DNA from: TMED109 sp002171375 | GTDB lineage: Bacteria; Pseudomonadota; Alphaproteobacteria; TMED109 | Reading direction: 5' to 3' | DNA: 64,000 nt | NCBI GenBank assembly: GCA_965657505.1 | Contig: CBFHON010000001.1 | Span: 310,001 to 374,000 of the forward strand | Shown: one piece after another, positions 16,587 through 25,783 of the stretch | Layout: each line of letters opens with the position of its first letter | Position numbering within the stretch: the first letter of the stretch is position 1 | Program-made: the position numbers and the translations under genes | Notes under the pieces: model-generated | What the model was told of the DNA's origin: nothing | The model's input: only the letters and a program-made list of their open reading frames with translations | Database searches by the model: none

Positions 16587-18275
16587 ATGAATAGTAAATA
16601 CAAACCAGGTGAAGGTAGAAGAAAAAAGTTTGCTTTTGATAAAGGTAGACAGCTTGACCCTCTTTCTTTAGAGGAGGTTAAAAATTTATTACCTCTTAAT
16701 GATATAAGAAGAGATCATTTAATTGAATATCTGCACTTTTTACAAGATAAATTTAAATTTTTATATGCTAGACATTTAAGGGCATTAGCCAGTGTAATGA
16801 AACTCTCTATGGCAGAAGTATATGAAGTTGCTTCTTTTTACGCACATTTTACTATAGTTGATGACAAAGATGAAAAGCTTCCTGATATAACTATAAGGGT
16901 CTGTGATAGTTTAACTTGTAGTTTGTTTGGAAGTGAAAAGTTATATGATGATTTATCCAATAAATATAAAGGTAGAGTTAGAATTTTAAAAGCCCCGTGT
17001 ATGGGAAAATGTGATTATGCACCTGCATTAGAGCTTGAACATAACCATGTGGATAATGCAACACTTGATAAGGTAGAAGAGGCAATTACTAATAAAGCAT
17101 TTCATCCTGCTATTAGTAAGTTTATTGATTTGGATAGTTATATAAAAGGTGGCGGTTATTCATTATTTAAAAAGTTAAAGTCAAAAGAAGTAACTTATGA
17201 AGAGTTAAGTAAGGTTATATCAGAATCGAACTTAAGGGGTTTAGGTGGTGCAGGTTTTCCAGCGTCAAAAAAATGGGAGTTTGTAAGAGCTAATAAAGGC
17301 CCTAGAATGATGTGTATAAATGGAGATGAGGGTGAAGTTGGAACCTTTAAAGATAAATATTATTTAGATACTGATCCTCATAGATTTATAGAGGGTACTT
17401 TAATAGCCGCCCATGTAGTAGAAGCTGAAAAATGTTTTATCTATATGAGAGATGAATATCCTGGAATAATTAAAATATTAAGAGAACAAGTAGAAAAATT
17501 AATTGAAATAGGTCTAGTAAAAAAAGACTTTATTGAGATAAGAAGAGGGGCTGGAGCTTATATTTGTGGAGAAGAATCTGCTTTGATTGAATCTGTTGAA
17601 GGTAAAAGGGGTATACCAAGACACAGACCTCCATATGTAGCACAAAATGGAGTCTTTGGGCTTCCAACTTTGGTACATAATGTAGAAACTGTATATTGGA
17701 TTAGAGAAATTTTTGAAAAAGGTTCTAAATGGTTTTTATCATTTGGAAGAAATAATAGAACTGGTTTAAGGTCTTTTTCAGTATCGGGTTTTGTTAAAAA
17801 CCCTGGAGTAAAGTTGGCACCAGCAGGTATTTCTGTATCAGATTTAATTAATGAATATTGTGATGGCATGCTAGATGGCCATAAATTTATTGCTTATCTT
17901 CCTGGAGGTGCTTCAGGAGGAATACTTCCTGCGAGTTTGTCTAATATACCTCTAGATTTTGATACATTACAAGATTATGGTTGTTTCATTGGTTCAGCAG
18001 CTATAGTTATTATTTCTGATAAGGTCGATATTAAAGATGTAGCTTTAAACTTAATGAAATTTTTTGAAGATGAGAGTTGCGGACAGTGCACACCATGTAG
18101 AAATGGAACAACTATGGCAGTTAAATTAATGCAAGAAAAAAAATGGGATATTAAAATACTTGAAGATGTTGGGAATGTTATGACTGATGCATCCATATGT
18201 GGGCTTGGACAAGCAGCTGCAAATCCTCTTACTTGCGTATTAAAATATTTTCCAGAACAAATAGATAGTATATAG
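16587..18275 (+). CDS. NAD-dependent formate dehydrogenase, fused NuoE/NuoF-type beta subunit
   Basis: 562 residues. Residues about 35-165 are NuoE-like with a [2Fe-2S] site (CDSLTC, then CMGKC). Residues about 185-560 are NuoF-like: LRGLGGAGFPASKKW with the NAD/FMN glycine-rich stretch, RRGAGAYICGEESALIES, the SLBB region, and the [4Fe-4S] motif CGQCTPCRNG. This NuoE-NuoF fusion is the layout of Methylobacterium fdh1B, unlike the split FdsG and FdsB of Rhodobacter. It passes electrons from FdhA to NAD+ in the cytoplasm. The stop touches the FdhA reading frame. Confidence 0.93.
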   Translation: MNSKYKPGEGRRKKFAFDKGRQLDPLSLEEVKNLLPLNDIRRDHLIEYLHFLQDKFKFLYARHLRALASVMKLSMAEVYEVASFYAHFTIVDDKDEKLPDITIRVCDSLTCSLFGSEKLYDDLSNKYKGRVRILKAPCMGKCDYAPALELEHNHVDNATLDKVEEAITNKAFHPAISKFIDLDSYIKGGGYSLFKKLKSKEVTYEELSKVISESNLRGLGGAGFPASKKWEFVRANKGPRMMCINGDEGEVGTFKDKYYLDTDPHRFIEGTLIAAHVVEAEKCFIYMRDEYPGIIKILREQVEKLIEIGLVKKDFIEIRRGAGAYICGEESALIESVEGKRGIPRHRPPYVAQNGVFGLPTLVHNVETVYWIREIFEKGSKWFLSFGRNNRTGLRSFSVSGFVKNPGVKLAPAGISVSDLINEYCDGMLDGHKFIAYLPGGASGGILPASLSNIPLDFDTLQDYGCFIGSAAIVIISDKVDIKDVALNLMKFFEDESCGQCTPCRNGTTMAVKLMQEKKWDIKILEDVGNVMTDASICGLGQAAANPLTCVLKYFPEQIDSI

Positions 18276-18283
18276 TGAGTAGT

Positions 18284-21052
18284 ATGAGCAAAGATAAAAT
18301 TAAATTTTATATAAATGGAAATGAAGTAGAGGCTAGTAGTAGTGAAACTATATGGGAAGTCTCTAAACGTGAGAATATAGATATTCCACATTTATGTCAT
18401 GCTGACGAGCCTGGTTATAGGTCAGATGGAAACTGTAGAGCATGTATGGTTGAAATAGAAGGTGAAAGAGTTCTGGCTGCATCTTGTATAAGAAAACCTT
18501 CTGAAGGAATGAAAATTAATACAGATTCTTTAAGATCTGTTTCTGCAAGAAAATCAGTATTTGAGCTTCTTTCAGCTGACCAACCGTGTAGAGAAAACCA
18601 CCCAGATCCAGAATCAAAGTTTTGGAATTGGGTAGATAGAATGGATATAAATACTAGTCAGTATCCTAAAATTAAAAATGTAGAAAGAGATATTACTCAT
18701 AAAGCTATGCATGTAAACCTAGACGCATGTATTAATTGCAACTTATGCGTAAGAGCGTGCAGAGAAGTTCAGGTTAATGATGTAATAGGCATGTCTTATA
18801 GAGGTCATAAATCAAAGATTACTTTTGATTTTGATGATGGTATGGGAGATTCAAGCTGTGTTGCCTGCGGAGAATGTGTTCAGGTTTGTCCAACAGGAGC
18901 TTTAATAGAAAAGTCACTAGTAAATGAAGATGGAAAAAGAGTCAATTATAGTGATAAAAGTGTAGATTCATTGTGTCCATTCTGTGGCGTTGGTTGTCAG
19001 ACTGAAGTGCATGTTAAAGATAATAAAATATTACATGTTGATGGAAGAAATGGACCAGCAAATAATCAAAGATTATGCGTCAAGGGTCGTTTTGGGTTTG
19101 ATTATGTTCATAATGATAACAGATTATTAAAACCGTTAATTAGACGAGACGATGCTCCTAAAGATAGGTATATTCTTGAAAAGAAAGATAGAAAAATTGA
19201 AGATTATTTTAGAGAAGCTTCATGGGATGAGGCTATAGAGTTTTCTGCTAAAGGGTTTAAAAAAATATTAAATGATAATGGTTCATCTGCTTTATGTGGT
19301 TTTGGGTCTGCAAAAGGTTCTAATGAAGAAGCTTATTTATTTCAAAAATTAATAAGGACTGCTTTTGCTACTAATAATGTAGATCATTGTACCAGATTAT
19401 GTCATGCATCTTCTGTAGCAGCTTTACTCGAATGTGTTGGGTCAGGTGCAGTTTCAGCTCCATTTACAGCTACAGAAGATTCAGATTGTGCTATCGTAAT
19501 AGGTGCTAGGCCAACTACTAATCATCCAGTTGCTGCAACCTATATAAAGCAGGCTGCCAAAAAAGGTACTAAAGTTATTATTATGGATCCAAGAAAGAAC
19601 GATATGTCTCGTCATGCTTGGGAGCATTTAGAATTTAAACCGGGTATGGATGTAGCAATGCTTAATGCTTTAATTTATACAATTATTGAAGAAGAACTTT
19701 ATGATAAGCAATATGTTCAATCTATGACAAATGGCTTTGAAGATTTAAAAAAGTCTATTGAAGGCTTTTCTCCTGAAGATATGTCTAAAAAATGTGGCAT
19801 AGATGCTTCAACTTTAAGAAAAGTTGCTAGAGTTTATGCTAACTCTGAAAAATCAATAATTTTTTGGGGAATGGGTATTTCGCAGCATGTACACGGAACA
19901 GACAATGCTAGATGTTTAATAACTCTATCATTAATTACTGGTCAAATTGGTCGACCTGGAACAGGTCTTCATCCTTTAAGGGGTCAGAATAATGTTCAAG
20001 GTGCCTCTGATGCCGGCTTAATCCCTATGATGTATCCAGATTATAATTCTGTAGAAAATGAAGAAATTTTTACGAAAATGGAGACATTTTGGGGGCAAAC
20101 ATTAGATAAGAAAAAAGGTTTAACGGTAGTAGAAATTCTTGATGAAGTAATTAACAATAATATAAAAGGTATGTACGTAATGGGAGAAAATCCTGCTATG
20201 TCAGACCCTGATCAAAATCACACCTTAGATGGATTGGTTAAATTAGAGCATATGGTTGTTCAGGACATATTTATGACTGAAACTGCCTGGTTTGCAGACA
20301 TCATATTACCTGCTTCTGCTGCTGCAGAAAAAAATGGTACTTTTACAAATACTAATAGGCAAGTTCAAATGGGAAGGAAAGCAATAAAAACTCCTGGTGA
20401 AGCTAGAGAAGATTGGAAAATTATTATTGATATTGCAAATGCTTTAGATATGAATTGGAAATATGATGATGTCTCTGATGTATTTAGAGAAATGTCTATG
20501 ATTATGCCATCCTTAAATAACATTTCATGGGAGAGATTAGAGAAAGAGCATAGTGTTACTTATCCATGTGATGATGTAAATAGTCCTGGTAATGAAATTA
20601 TATTTGTCGATGGTTATCCTACAGAAGACACAAGAGGAAAAATTGTTCCTGCACAGCTGGTTTCTCCTGCTGAAATACCTGATGAGAAATACCCATTAGT
20701 ATTAACTACAGGAAGATTATTAGAACATTGGCACACAGGAGCTATGACTAGAACTTCAGAGATTTTAGACGGTCTAGAACCTAACGCAATTTTATGCATG
20801 AATGCTGTAGATATGCAAAAAATGAAGATAGAACCTGGTCAAAATGTAAAAGTTTCTACTAGAAGGGGCGATATATCTTTAGCAGTAAGACAGGATTGGC
20901 AGTTACCTGAAGGAATGATATTTATGCCTTTTTGTTTTAATGAAGCTGCCGCAAATATTTTAACAAACCCGCAATTAGACCCTTTTGGTAAAATACCTGA
21001 ATTTAAGTTTTGTGCAGCTAAGGTAGATAAAATTGAAATCGCAGCTGAATAA
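18284..21052 (+). CDS. fdhA: NAD-dependent formate dehydrogenase, catalytic alpha subunit
   Basis: 922 residues. In order: N-terminal [2Fe-2S] ferredoxin domain (Cys38, 51, 54, 68), NuoG-like segment with CRENH (102-106), two [4Fe-4S] sites (Cys149/152/155/159 and Cys192/195/198/202), the Mo-bisPGD domain with its own cluster (Cys231/234/238/265), active-site Cys373-His374 in CTRLCH, and the C-terminal molydopterin-binding domain. Position 373 is cysteine (TGT), not selenocysteine. Length and layout match Methylobacterium Fdh1A, a tungsten enzyme, so Mo or W is open. The start is ATG 18284; GTG 18275 would overlap the previous stop. Confidence 0.95.
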   Translation: MSKDKIKFYINGNEVEASSSETIWEVSKRENIDIPHLCHADEPGYRSDGNCRACMVEIEGERVLAASCIRKPSEGMKINTDSLRSVSARKSVFELLSADQPCRENHPDPESKFWNWVDRMDINTSQYPKIKNVERDITHKAMHVNLDACINCNLCVRACREVQVNDVIGMSYRGHKSKITFDFDDGMGDSSCVACGECVQVCPTGALIEKSLVNEDGKRVNYSDKSVDSLCPFCGVGCQTEVHVKDNKILHVDGRNGPANNQRLCVKGRFGFDYVHNDNRLLKPLIRRDDAPKDRYILEKKDRKIEDYFREASWDEAIEFSAKGFKKILNDNGSSALCGFGSAKGSNEEAYLFQKLIRTAFATNNVDHCTRLCHASSVAALLECVGSGAVSAPFTATEDSDCAIVIGARPTTNHPVAATYIKQAAKKGTKVIIMDPRKNDMSRHAWEHLEFKPGMDVAMLNALIYTIIEEELYDKQYVQSMTNGFEDLKKSIEGFSPEDMSKKCGIDASTLRKVARVYANSEKSIIFWGMGISQHVHGTDNARCLITLSLITGQIGRPGTGLHPLRGQNNVQGASDAGLIPMMYPDYNSVENEEIFTKMETFWGQTLDKKKGLTVVEILDEVINNNIKGMYVMGENPAMSDPDQNHTLDGLVKLEHMVVQDIFMTETAWFADIILPASAAAEKNGTFTNTNRQVQMGRKAIKTPGEAREDWKIIIDIANALDMNWKYDDVSDVFREMSMIMPSLNNISWERLEKEHSVTYPCDDVNSPGNEIIFVDGYPTEDTRGKIVPAQLVSPAEIPDEKYPLVLTTGRLLEHWHTGAMTRTSEILDGLEPNAILCMNAVDMQKMKIEPGQNVKVSTRRGDISLAVRQDWQLPEGMIFMPFCFNEAAANILTNPQLDPFGKIPEFKFCAAKVDKIEIAAE

Positions 21053-21141
21053 ATATTTATTACATATAGCGTTTGCAATTTTTTTTGGCTCAGCTATGGT
21101 TTAGTTTAGAATTTTTAGAGTTTTCAAGGGGGAGATAATTA

Positions 21142-22875
21142 ATGTCAGGAATGTTTTCATTTTTAATGAAAGATAAGATAGTTGCACCAAAAGGCTATAA
21201 TAGGTGGAGAATACCTCCTGCCTCTATAGCTATTCATTTATGTATAGGTTCTGTATATGCGTGGAGTATTTTTAACCCAGCCTTAATTAAAGAATTAGGA
21301 GTTGTAACTAGTGCTGCTGATGATTGGACGCTTAGTAGTGTTATTTGGATTTTTTCTGTAGCAATTGTCTGCTTGGGTCTTGCAGCAGCTATAGCTGGTA
21401 AATGGTTAGAGGATGTAGGGCCAAGATGTGTAGGAGTGACAGCTGCTTGTTTATGGGGTGGAGGTTTTATAGTAGGTAGTATAGGGATTATGACACATCA
21501 ACTCTGGTTGATATATTTAGGATATGGAGTATTGGGTGGTTGCGGACTTGGTTTAGGATATGTTTCTCCTGTTTCTACGCTTATTAGATGGTTCCCTGAC
21601 AGAAGAGGTATGGCAACAGGTATGGCCATTATGGGTTTTGGAGGTGGAGCTATGATTGGAGCACCACTTAAAAAGTTTCTTCTTGATTATTATGCTAAAG
21701 CACCAGAATATTTAGGTTTAGAATCGGCCGTTACACTAATTACAGAAGGTGGCAGAAGATTTGCAGAAGTAGCTGGTGAAAAAGTTGAAGTAGTTGTTGC
21801 ATCAGCTTCTGAAGCTGCTCAAATGGCAATTCCAGGTGATGCTGGAGTATATGTGGTTGGTACAGGTGATACTGGTGCCGGAGGAGCATTTTTAACTTTA
21901 GGAATAGTCTACTTCATTATTATGATTATTGCTGCATTCCAATACAGAGTGCCTGCAGAAGGTTGGTTACCAGAAGGTTATAAACCTCCTTCAAAAGATG
22001 AATCTGCATCTAAAATGAAAACTCTCAATAATGTTCATATTAATCAAGCTATTAAGACACCTCAATTTTACCAACTATGGATCGTATTATGTTTTAATGT
22101 TTCTGCTGGTATTGGGGTTATAGGAGTTGCTAAAACAATGATGTCAGAAATATTTGGTTCAGCTCCTGCTGGAAGTGAAATGGCTACTATGGTTACTGCT
22201 GGTTTTGCTGGAACTTACGTATTAATGATTAGCGTCTTTAATATGTGTGGAAGAATTATATGGGCATCTTTATCTGACTTTATAGGTAGGAAGAATACTT
22301 ATCACTGCTTCTTTGTAATAGGAACATTGTTGTATTTATCTATTCCCTTTACAGCAAATGCAGTAAGTGTTGATCCTAAAATAATGTACTTAGTAATGTT
22401 TTATGCAGCAACAATGATCATATTTACTATGTATGGCGGAGGCTTTGCTACTATCCCTGCTTATCTTGCTGATATGTTTGGAACTATGCATGTAGGAGGT
22501 ATTCACGGCAGATTGTTGACTGCATGGAGTACCGCTGGTGTAATAGGGCCAGTTGCTATTGCTGAGCTAAGAAAATTATCCGTGACAAATTCTTTAGATA
22601 AATTAGTTGCAACAATAGATCCTTCAGCATTTTTAGAAAAGTTTGGTGCGCCTATAGAAAAGGTAGATGAGTTAGTTAAAGCAAAAACAGTAACAATTTC
22701 AAAATTAATGGAGATTGCTCCTGCAGGAACTGTTGACCCAACTCCAAGTTTGTATAATACCACTATGTACGCTATGGCATGCTTATTAATAATTGCATTT
22801 TTCTCTAATTTATTAATAAAACCAGTTAACAAGAAGCATTTTGTAGAGAATACGCATCCAGGCTTTAAGGCATAG
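21142..22875 (+). CDS. OFA-family MFS carrier (oxalate/formate antiporter-like)
   Basis: 577 residues, twelve predicted membrane helices. The OxlT/OFA signatures are clear: IHLCIGSVYAWSIF in helix 1, GLGYVSPVSTLIRWFPDRRGMATG at the helix 4-5 loop, and the related FGGGAMIGAP. It is longer than OxlT (about 418) because of two soluble insertions, at about 183-245 and 474-540. It starts 90 bases after fdhA behind a GGGGGAG site, so it is probably the formate (or formate/oxalate) carrier of this operon. No oxalyl-CoA genes are present, which argues for formate or another monocarboxylate. Confidence 0.85.
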   Translation: MSGMFSFLMKDKIVAPKGYNRWRIPPASIAIHLCIGSVYAWSIFNPALIKELGVVTSAADDWTLSSVIWIFSVAIVCLGLAAAIAGKWLEDVGPRCVGVTAACLWGGGFIVGSIGIMTHQLWLIYLGYGVLGGCGLGLGYVSPVSTLIRWFPDRRGMATGMAIMGFGGGAMIGAPLKKFLLDYYAKAPEYLGLESAVTLITEGGRRFAEVAGEKVEVVVASASEAAQMAIPGDAGVYVVGTGDTGAGGAFLTLGIVYFIIMIIAAFQYRVPAEGWLPEGYKPPSKDESASKMKTLNNVHINQAIKTPQFYQLWIVLCFNVSAGIGVIGVAKTMMSEIFGSAPAGSEMATMVTAGFAGTYVLMISVFNMCGRIIWASLSDFIGRKNTYHCFFVIGTLLYLSIPFTANAVSVDPKIMYLVMFYAATMIIFTMYGGGFATIPAYLADMFGTMHVGGIHGRLLTAWSTAGVIGPVAIAELRKLSVTNSLDKLVATIDPSAFLEKFGAPIEKVDELVKAKTVTISKLMEIAPAGTVDPTPSLYNTTMYAMACLLIIAFFSNLLIKPVNKKHFVENTHPGFKA

Positions 22876-22888
22876 TGTAAATAGGACT

Positions 22889-22918
22889 AGAAGCCTATTA
22901 TTTAAATAATAGGCTTCT
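22889..22918 (+). terminator. perfect 30-bp palindrome, probable terminator or mRNA 3'-end hairpin
   Basis: The arms are agaagcctattattt (22889-22903) and aaataataggcttct (22904-22918), a perfect inverted repeat with only a minimal turn at its centre. It starts 13 bases after the carrier stop and ends 8 bases before the fdhD ATG. The run after it (CTTAC) is not a good T-tract, so it may instead stabilise the upstream message or limit fdhD expression. Confidence 0.55.
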
Positions 22919-22926
22919 CTTACAGA

Positions 22927-23739
22927 ATGAATAAAAATTTATCTATTAAACCTGACATTAATGATCAAAGGTTAATGAAGAAAGTTAATGGTAAGGATCA
23001 TTTAGGAAATGCCTTTACACAAAATGTTGTAATGGAGAGGCCTCTAACAATTTATCTAAATAGGCAGGAAGTAGTTACTAGTATGACGGTTGGCGACCAC
23101 CCTGAATGGATGGCTGTAGGTTTTTTAGTTAATCAAGGTATGCTTAGTAAAAATGATAAAATAACTTCAATAGATTTAGATTGGGAAGCTGAAGTAATTG
23201 TGGTTAGAACTGAGAAAGAAACTAATTATGAAGAAAAAATGCAAAAAAAAATTAGGACATCAGGTTGCGCAGTTGGGACTATGTTTTCTGATGTAATTGA
23301 TTTATTTGAGAGTGTTAAATTAAATAATAATTCCAAATTTCATACATCATGGCTTACCTCTTTACTTAAAGAAATAAATACACAGCCATCATTATATTTA
23401 GAAGCAGGTGCAATACATTCATGTGTCCTATGTAAAGATAATAAACCTTTAATATATATTGAAGATGTTGGTAGGCATAACGCACTAGATAAAATTGCTG
23501 GATGGCTTTGGTTTAATAAAATTGCTACAGAAGATTTACTTTTATACACTACTGGTCGTTTAACTAGCGAAATGGTGATAAAAACTGTACAAATGCATAT
23601 TCCTATTTTAATTTCGCGTTCTGGCTTTACGGCAGCTGGAGTAGATTTAGCTAGGAAAGCTAATCTTACTCTAATAGGAAGAGCTAAGGGCAAAAGATTT
23701 ATTGCATTATCTGGTTTAGAGAGAATTATTTATGATTAA
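22927..23739 (+). CDS. fdhD: formate dehydrogenase accessory sulfurtransferase
   Basis: 270 residues. FdhD moves sulfur from a cysteine desulfurase to the bisPGD cofactor before its insertion into FdhA. Family motifs: ERPLTIYLN at 37-45, GDHPEWMAVGFLVNQG (56-71), then TSGCAVGT (111-118) and IEDVGRHNALDK. The persulfide loop has only Cys114, where E. coli has a CxxC pair. No Shine-Dalgarno precedes ATG 22927; ATG 22975 (residue 17) has AAAGG in front and would give a protein still covering the conserved domain. Confidence 0.92.
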   Translation: MNKNLSIKPDINDQRLMKKVNGKDHLGNAFTQNVVMERPLTIYLNRQEVVTSMTVGDHPEWMAVGFLVNQGMLSKNDKITSIDLDWEAEVIVVRTEKETNYEEKMQKKIRTSGCAVGTMFSDVIDLFESVKLNNNSKFHTSWLTSLLKEINTQPSLYLEAGAIHSCVLCKDNKPLIYIEDVGRHNALDKIAGWLWFNKIATEDLLLYTTGRLTSEMVIKTVQMHIPILISRSGFTAAGVDLARKANLTLIGRAKGKRFIALSGLERIIYD

Positions 23740-23764
23740 TATTTATTTTATGTTTGCTTTATAG

Positions 23765-24367
23765 ATGTTTCCTGGTGTTATATTAGCAGGAGGAAGTGCA
23801 AGAAGATTAGGAGGTAAGGGTAAAGCATTTATAAATATTTCAGGCGTTTCTTTAATTGACTTAGTTTTGCGTAAAATTGAAACTCAAGTAGACAGAGTAG
23901 CCATAAATACAAGAGATAAAAATAGTTTTTCTCAATATAACTACCCTATTATAGAGGATTTAATTACAGAGGAGGGAGGCTCAGGACCATTAGCAGGTAT
24001 TTCATCTGCAATAAAATGGGCAAAAAAATCTATTAATCCAGTTTCACATGTTATAACTGTACCAGTAGATACTCCTCTATTGCCCATAGATTTAGTGCAC
24101 AGAATGTCCTTAGAATTAAAAATAAAAAAATCTGATATAATCTTTGCTTCTTCTAATAATAATATTTATCCAGTTGTTAGTATGTGGTCACTCTCTTTAG
24201 ATAATCACTTAGATAAAGCTTTAAGTAATGGTGTAAGAAAAATAGATGCATTTACTTCTTCTTATAATGTTTCTACAGTAGATTGGAGTTTTAATGATGT
24301 AGATCCATTCTTTAATATAAATAATCCGGAAGATATTACGTTAGCTGAAAAATATATTAAATGTTGA
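23765..24367 (+). CDS. mobA: molybdenum cofactor guanylyltransferase
   Basis: 200 residues. Uses GTP to make the guanine dinucleotide form of the cofactor needed by FdhA. The nucleotidyltransferase motif ILAGGSARRLGGKGKAF is at about 6-22, with the metal-binding VPVDTPLL near 98 and a C-terminal NNPEDITLAE. It starts 25 bases after fdhD and is the last gene of the formate dehydrogenase block. tRNA-Leu begins 34 bases downstream. Confidence 0.94.
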   Translation: MFPGVILAGGSARRLGGKGKAFINISGVSLIDLVLRKIETQVDRVAINTRDKNSFSQYNYPIIEDLITEEGGSGPLAGISSAIKWAKKSINPVSHVITVPVDTPLLPIDLVHRMSLELKIKKSDIIFASSNNNIYPVVSMWSLSLDNHLDKALSNGVRKIDAFTSSYNVSTVDWSFNDVDPFFNINNPEDITLAEKYIKC

Positions 24368-24400
24368 CGGTTGTGATTTCTTTGGTATTTTTTAGACATA

Positions 24401-24487
24401 GCGGCCATGGCGGAACTGGTAGACGCGCAACGTTGAGGTCGTTGTGAGAGAGATCTCGTGGAGGTTCAAGTCCTCTTGGCCGCACCA
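24401..24487 (+). tRNA. tRNA-Leu(GAG)
   Basis: An 87-nt class II tRNA. Acceptor stem gcggcca with tggccgc, anticodon stem-loop caacg-ttgaggt-cgttg with anticodon GAG, a long variable arm (gagagagatctc), and T arm ending in an encoded CCA at 24485-24487. Closest genes are mobA (left) and a small minus-strand reading frame (right). Confidence 0.97.
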
Positions 24488-24500
24488 CTAAAAATTAATT

Positions 24501-24686
24501 TTAGCTCCATAAATTATAACAAGCGCAAATTTCTTTTTTGTTATTTATTATGCAAATATATTTTTTATTTTTGTATTCCAATAAATATTTATTTTTTTCT
24601 ATTATTAATAATATTTTTCCATTTTTAGTTATTTCTTTTGTATCTTTATGTATAAATGGTAAATTGTTTTGGTTTTTATGTTTCAT
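24501..24686 (-). CDS. small lysine-rich hypothetical protein, possibly HemP-like
   Basis: A 61-residue reading frame, lysine- and asparagine-rich, ending 14 bases from tRNA-Leu. Residues about 27-52 (KILLIIEKN-KYLLEYKNKKYICII) have the strand-turn-strand pattern of the small HemP/hemin-uptake family, though its GKLILTK ending is not conserved. The ribosome site is weak (AAAGA). The region 24488-24759 holds no better candidate; the overlapping plus-strand frame is just a run of hydrophobic residues. Reality of this gene is uncertain. Confidence 0.3.
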   Translation of the reverse strand: MKHKNQNNLPFIHKDTKEITKNGKILLIIEKNKYLLEYKNKKYICIINNKKEICACYNLWS

Positions 24687-24759
24687 AGATTTTATCTTTC
24701 TTTTTGGAATAACATTTTAACATAAGAACAAAAAGAGAACAAATAGATTTAGGTGTAAA

Positions 24760-25446
24760 ATGTCAGGCTGGACTGAATCAAAAAAAATATTATTAAATGA
24801 ACTAAACTTTAAAGAGAAAATTGTATTAGATGTAGGATGTGGAAATGGTTGGTTTAGTCATTGGGCAAGCGCTAATGGCAGCCAAGTTGATGCTATAGAT
24901 CCATCTGAAATACAAATTACTGAAGCTAAAAGTAGAAATTATAATAATAAAATAAATTTTATCAAAGCAGGTGCAGAAGATATTAATGATCTAATAAATG
25001 TGTATGATTTAATATTTTTTTTTAATAGTTTACATCATATACCAATTAATTTAATGGAAAAATCTATAGAGTATTGTAAAACTAAAATTAGTAATAATGG
25101 AAGTATATTAATTATTGAACCAATTGCTGAAGGAAATTTTCATAATTTTGTTAAAAATATAGATGATGAAACAAAAGTACGAAATGAAGCTTATAAAGTT
25201 ATTAATAATTGTAATAAGTATAATTTAAAAATTATTAAAGAGTTAAAATATAATGAAGTTAAAGCTTTTAATAGTGGTGATGATTGCATTAATTTTTTGT
25301 CAAAAGTAGATGTAAATAGGATTAGTTTTATTGAGAATAATAAAGAATTTTTATTAAACAAATTTAATAGTTTAGCAAATTATTCTAATTCTATATATGA
25401 ATTTATTCAGCCGATGAGATTAAATATTTTAAAAAATAAAATATAG
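24760..25446 (+). CDS. class I SAM-dependent methyltransferase
   Basis: 228 residues. The SAM-binding motif I VLDVGCGNGWFSHWA is at about 21-35, motif II has Asp in VDAIDPSEIQI, and motif post-II is YDLIFFFNSLHHIP. There is no signal peptide or membrane segment. The fold is clear, the substrate (small molecule, lipid or protein) is not. Ten bases separate it from the NIPSNAP gene, so the two are probably co-transcribed. Confidence 0.85.
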   Translation: MSGWTESKKILLNELNFKEKIVLDVGCGNGWFSHWASANGSQVDAIDPSEIQITEAKSRNYNNKINFIKAGAEDINDLINVYDLIFFFNSLHHIPINLMEKSIEYCKTKISNNGSILIIEPIAEGNFHNFVKNIDDETKVRNEAYKVINNCNKYNLKIIKELKYNEVKAFNSGDDCINFLSKVDVNRISFIENNKEFLLNKFNSLANYSNSIYEFIQPMRLNILKNKI

Positions 25447-25455
25447 GAGAATATA

Positions 25456-25782
25456 ATGTCAGCATTTTTTGAATTAAGAACATATAAGGTCTTTCCAGGT
25501 AAGATGAAAGAATGGTTAAGGTATATGGAAAAAACAATAATACCATTTCAAGTTTCAAAGGGAATGGTCATACACGGCAGTTTTTCCGTACAAGATGATG
25601 ATGAGACATATATTTGGATCAGACGCTTTAAAAATTTAGAGCATAAGGACAATCTATATGAAGAAGTTTATAAAAGCGATAGATGGGTAAAGGAAATATC
25701 TCCAATAGTTGCAACATTAATTGATAGAGATGCTATAGTTGTAAAAAACCTTCAATCAACTGATTTATCAATAATGAAATAA
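25456..25782 (+). CDS. NIPSNAP-family protein
   Basis: 108 residues, a single dimeric alpha/beta-barrel domain. The family start FFELRTYKVFPGKMKEWL is at 4-21 and the later VYIWIRRF-like strand appears as TYIWIRRFKNLEHKD. Small bacterial NIPSNAP proteins are often found in catabolic clusters, but no reaction is established. A good GGAG site precedes the ATG. The stop is one base from the convergent Sel1-type gene. Confidence 0.87.
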   Translation: MSAFFELRTYKVFPGKMKEWLRYMEKTIIPFQVSKGMVIHGSFSVQDDDETYIWIRRFKNLEHKDNLYEEVYKSDRWVKEISPIVATLIDRDAIVVKNLQSTDLSIMK

Positions 25783-25783
25783 G

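Noticed and set aside
19391..19411. Possible selenocysteine in formate dehydrogenase
   Set aside because: The active-site codon is TGT (Cys373), not TGA; no SECIS-like need.
24538..24720. 60-residue plus-strand frame, hydrophobic
   Set aside because: It is antisense to the small minus-strand frame, its composition is just what A-rich coding DNA gives in reverse, and no ribosome site precedes it.
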